From Dermatemys mawii (Eukaryota > Chordata > Testudines > Dermatemydidae): a stretch of 64,000 nucleotides of DNA. The notes under the pieces are model-generated. The model did no database searches, was not told the origin of the DNA, and saw nothing but the letters and a program-made list of their open reading frames with translations. The position numbers and the translations under genes were made by a program. The stretch lies in NCBI GenBank assembly GCA_007922305.1, contig ML677348.1, forward strand, positions 14,346,616 through 14,410,615. The letters are read 5' to 3'. Within the stretch, counting starts at the first letter, position 1; every line of letters starts with the position of its first letter. This document shows, piece by piece, positions 63,281-64,000 of the stretch.

Positions 63281-63860
63281 TTAATTTTGATTTTCTCCTT
63301 TTCCTTGGGTTTCTACATTTTCTAGCTCAGGGTTCCTATAAGGGGCCACTTTCAACTCTGCAGTTTGATCTGAACTATCTTTTGCATCAACATCATAACC
63401 TCTCTCAAAGGCAGCTCTAAAGATGTCATAATAATCTTGGCCAAATACCATGTGAGCCCCGAGTTTGTAGAGAGGCTTATTCTTCCAGACTTCCACAATA
63501 GCTGTTGGTATACAGAGACAATTCAATCTGAATCCCAGACTGGGACAAATTTCTTTCCAGGGAGACACTAATTTGCATCAGCATATTCTTGACCTAGTCT
63601 TTGTGGCTGGCTTCCAAGTTCTTACTTCCTGAAATGTTAAATTTGCTTCTGAAACCACCGCAGAGTTTTCTGTAAACTGCTCCTCATTAGGATGTAGTGG
63701 CAGTGGATGTGGAACCTCATTCCCAGAACTCCCATGATCAGATATTGGCAGCTCTGTTGTTTATTGTGGACGTCGATATCTCTGGATCTTTTGCCATTTT
63801 CTGCACTGCCATCATCAGAAATCAGGAGCTTCATCATAATTTCTGTTGTGAACATCTCCT
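63281..63860 (-). pseudogene. Retrocopy-like broken coding segment, parent not identified
   Basis: The 3' piece is open from 63568 to 63281: VEVWKNKPLYKLGAHMVFGQ then DYYDIFRAAFERGYDVDAKD, a Ser/Gln/Thr-poor linker and a stop after GKGENQN. The composition looks like a folded protein rather than random AT DNA. Upstream in other frames, DDGSAENGKRSRDIDVHNKQ (63855-63637 frame) and, after a shift, NEVPHPLPLHPNEEQFTENS read like one message. No introns are apparent. I could not name the parent. It could be an intronic retrocopy or an exon group of an unknown gene. Confidence 0.5.
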
Positions 63861-64000
63861 CCTCCCTCTGTTTCTTTTACATCACCCCCTCTTGGTTCTC
63901 AGCAATGCCTCTCTCTTGCTCTCACCTCTTAGTGGGGCTGTGGCAGCAGAGCTTACTTCAGTGTTTAGGGGTGAGGAACGCAAAACCAGCCCTCTTGTTG

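Larger units (their letters stand above)
59937..64000 (-). other. DCLK1 intron, upstream part cut by window edge
   Basis: No exon with the Gly-rich loop (expected GDGNFAVVKE) was seen, so this intron probably runs past the window. It contains an antisense CR1 at 60896-61545 and a broken coding-like segment at 63281-63860. Confidence 0.75.

Noticed and set aside
59937..64000. Gly-rich loop exon of DCLK1
   Set aside because: I looked for minus-strand text encoding GDGNFAVVKECVER and found none. It probably lies beyond the right edge.

Overview
The window is vertebrate, almost certainly a sauropsid and most likely a turtle. It is AT-rich, intron-rich DNA carrying CR1 LINE tails, MIR-type SINEs, many hAT and Tigger-like DNA transposon remnants, and the palindromic short repeats I associate with turtle genomes. 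The organism call is inference from repeat content. No bacterial, organellar or CRISPR-like feature is present.

One real gene is visible. About 21.1-59.9 kb on the minus strand holds the 3' half of doublecortin-like kinase 1 (DCLK1): nine constitutive coding exons plus one 74-nt cassette exon, all with GT-AG borders and matching phases. They encode the kinase domain from the ATP-anchoring lysine strand through HRD, DFG and APE to the C-terminal tail. The last exon is read in two frames. Skipping the 74-nt exon gives a long Ser-rich tail, and including it shifts the frame and gives a different, shorter tail. Exons for the doublecortin domains, the linker and the Gly-rich loop lie beyond the right edge.

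1-15 kb is intergenic, downstream of DCLK1, and is a stack of mobile elements: two LTRs of one family, CR1 and MIR fragments, a hAT MITE with its target duplication, a decayed coding transposon of unidentified superfamily on the minus strand (about 4.64-6.34 kb), a GC-rich proline-codon repeat, and a 1.64-kb fold-back hAT element with a perfect 8-bp target duplication. 15-21 kb is the probable DCLK1 3'UTR and downstream DNA. The introns hold CR1, MIR, hAT, Tigger-like and palindromic retroposon insertions. The far right end has a retrocopy-like, broken coding segment.

The most unusual observations are: four perfect ATTGCATCA (C/EBP-ATF composite type) sites in 82 bp just upstream of the unidentified transposon ORF; the two-frame DCLK1 terminal exon; a palindromic retroposon flanked by a 12-bp direct repeat; and the hAT fold-back element encoding its C-terminal dimerisation segment on both strands.
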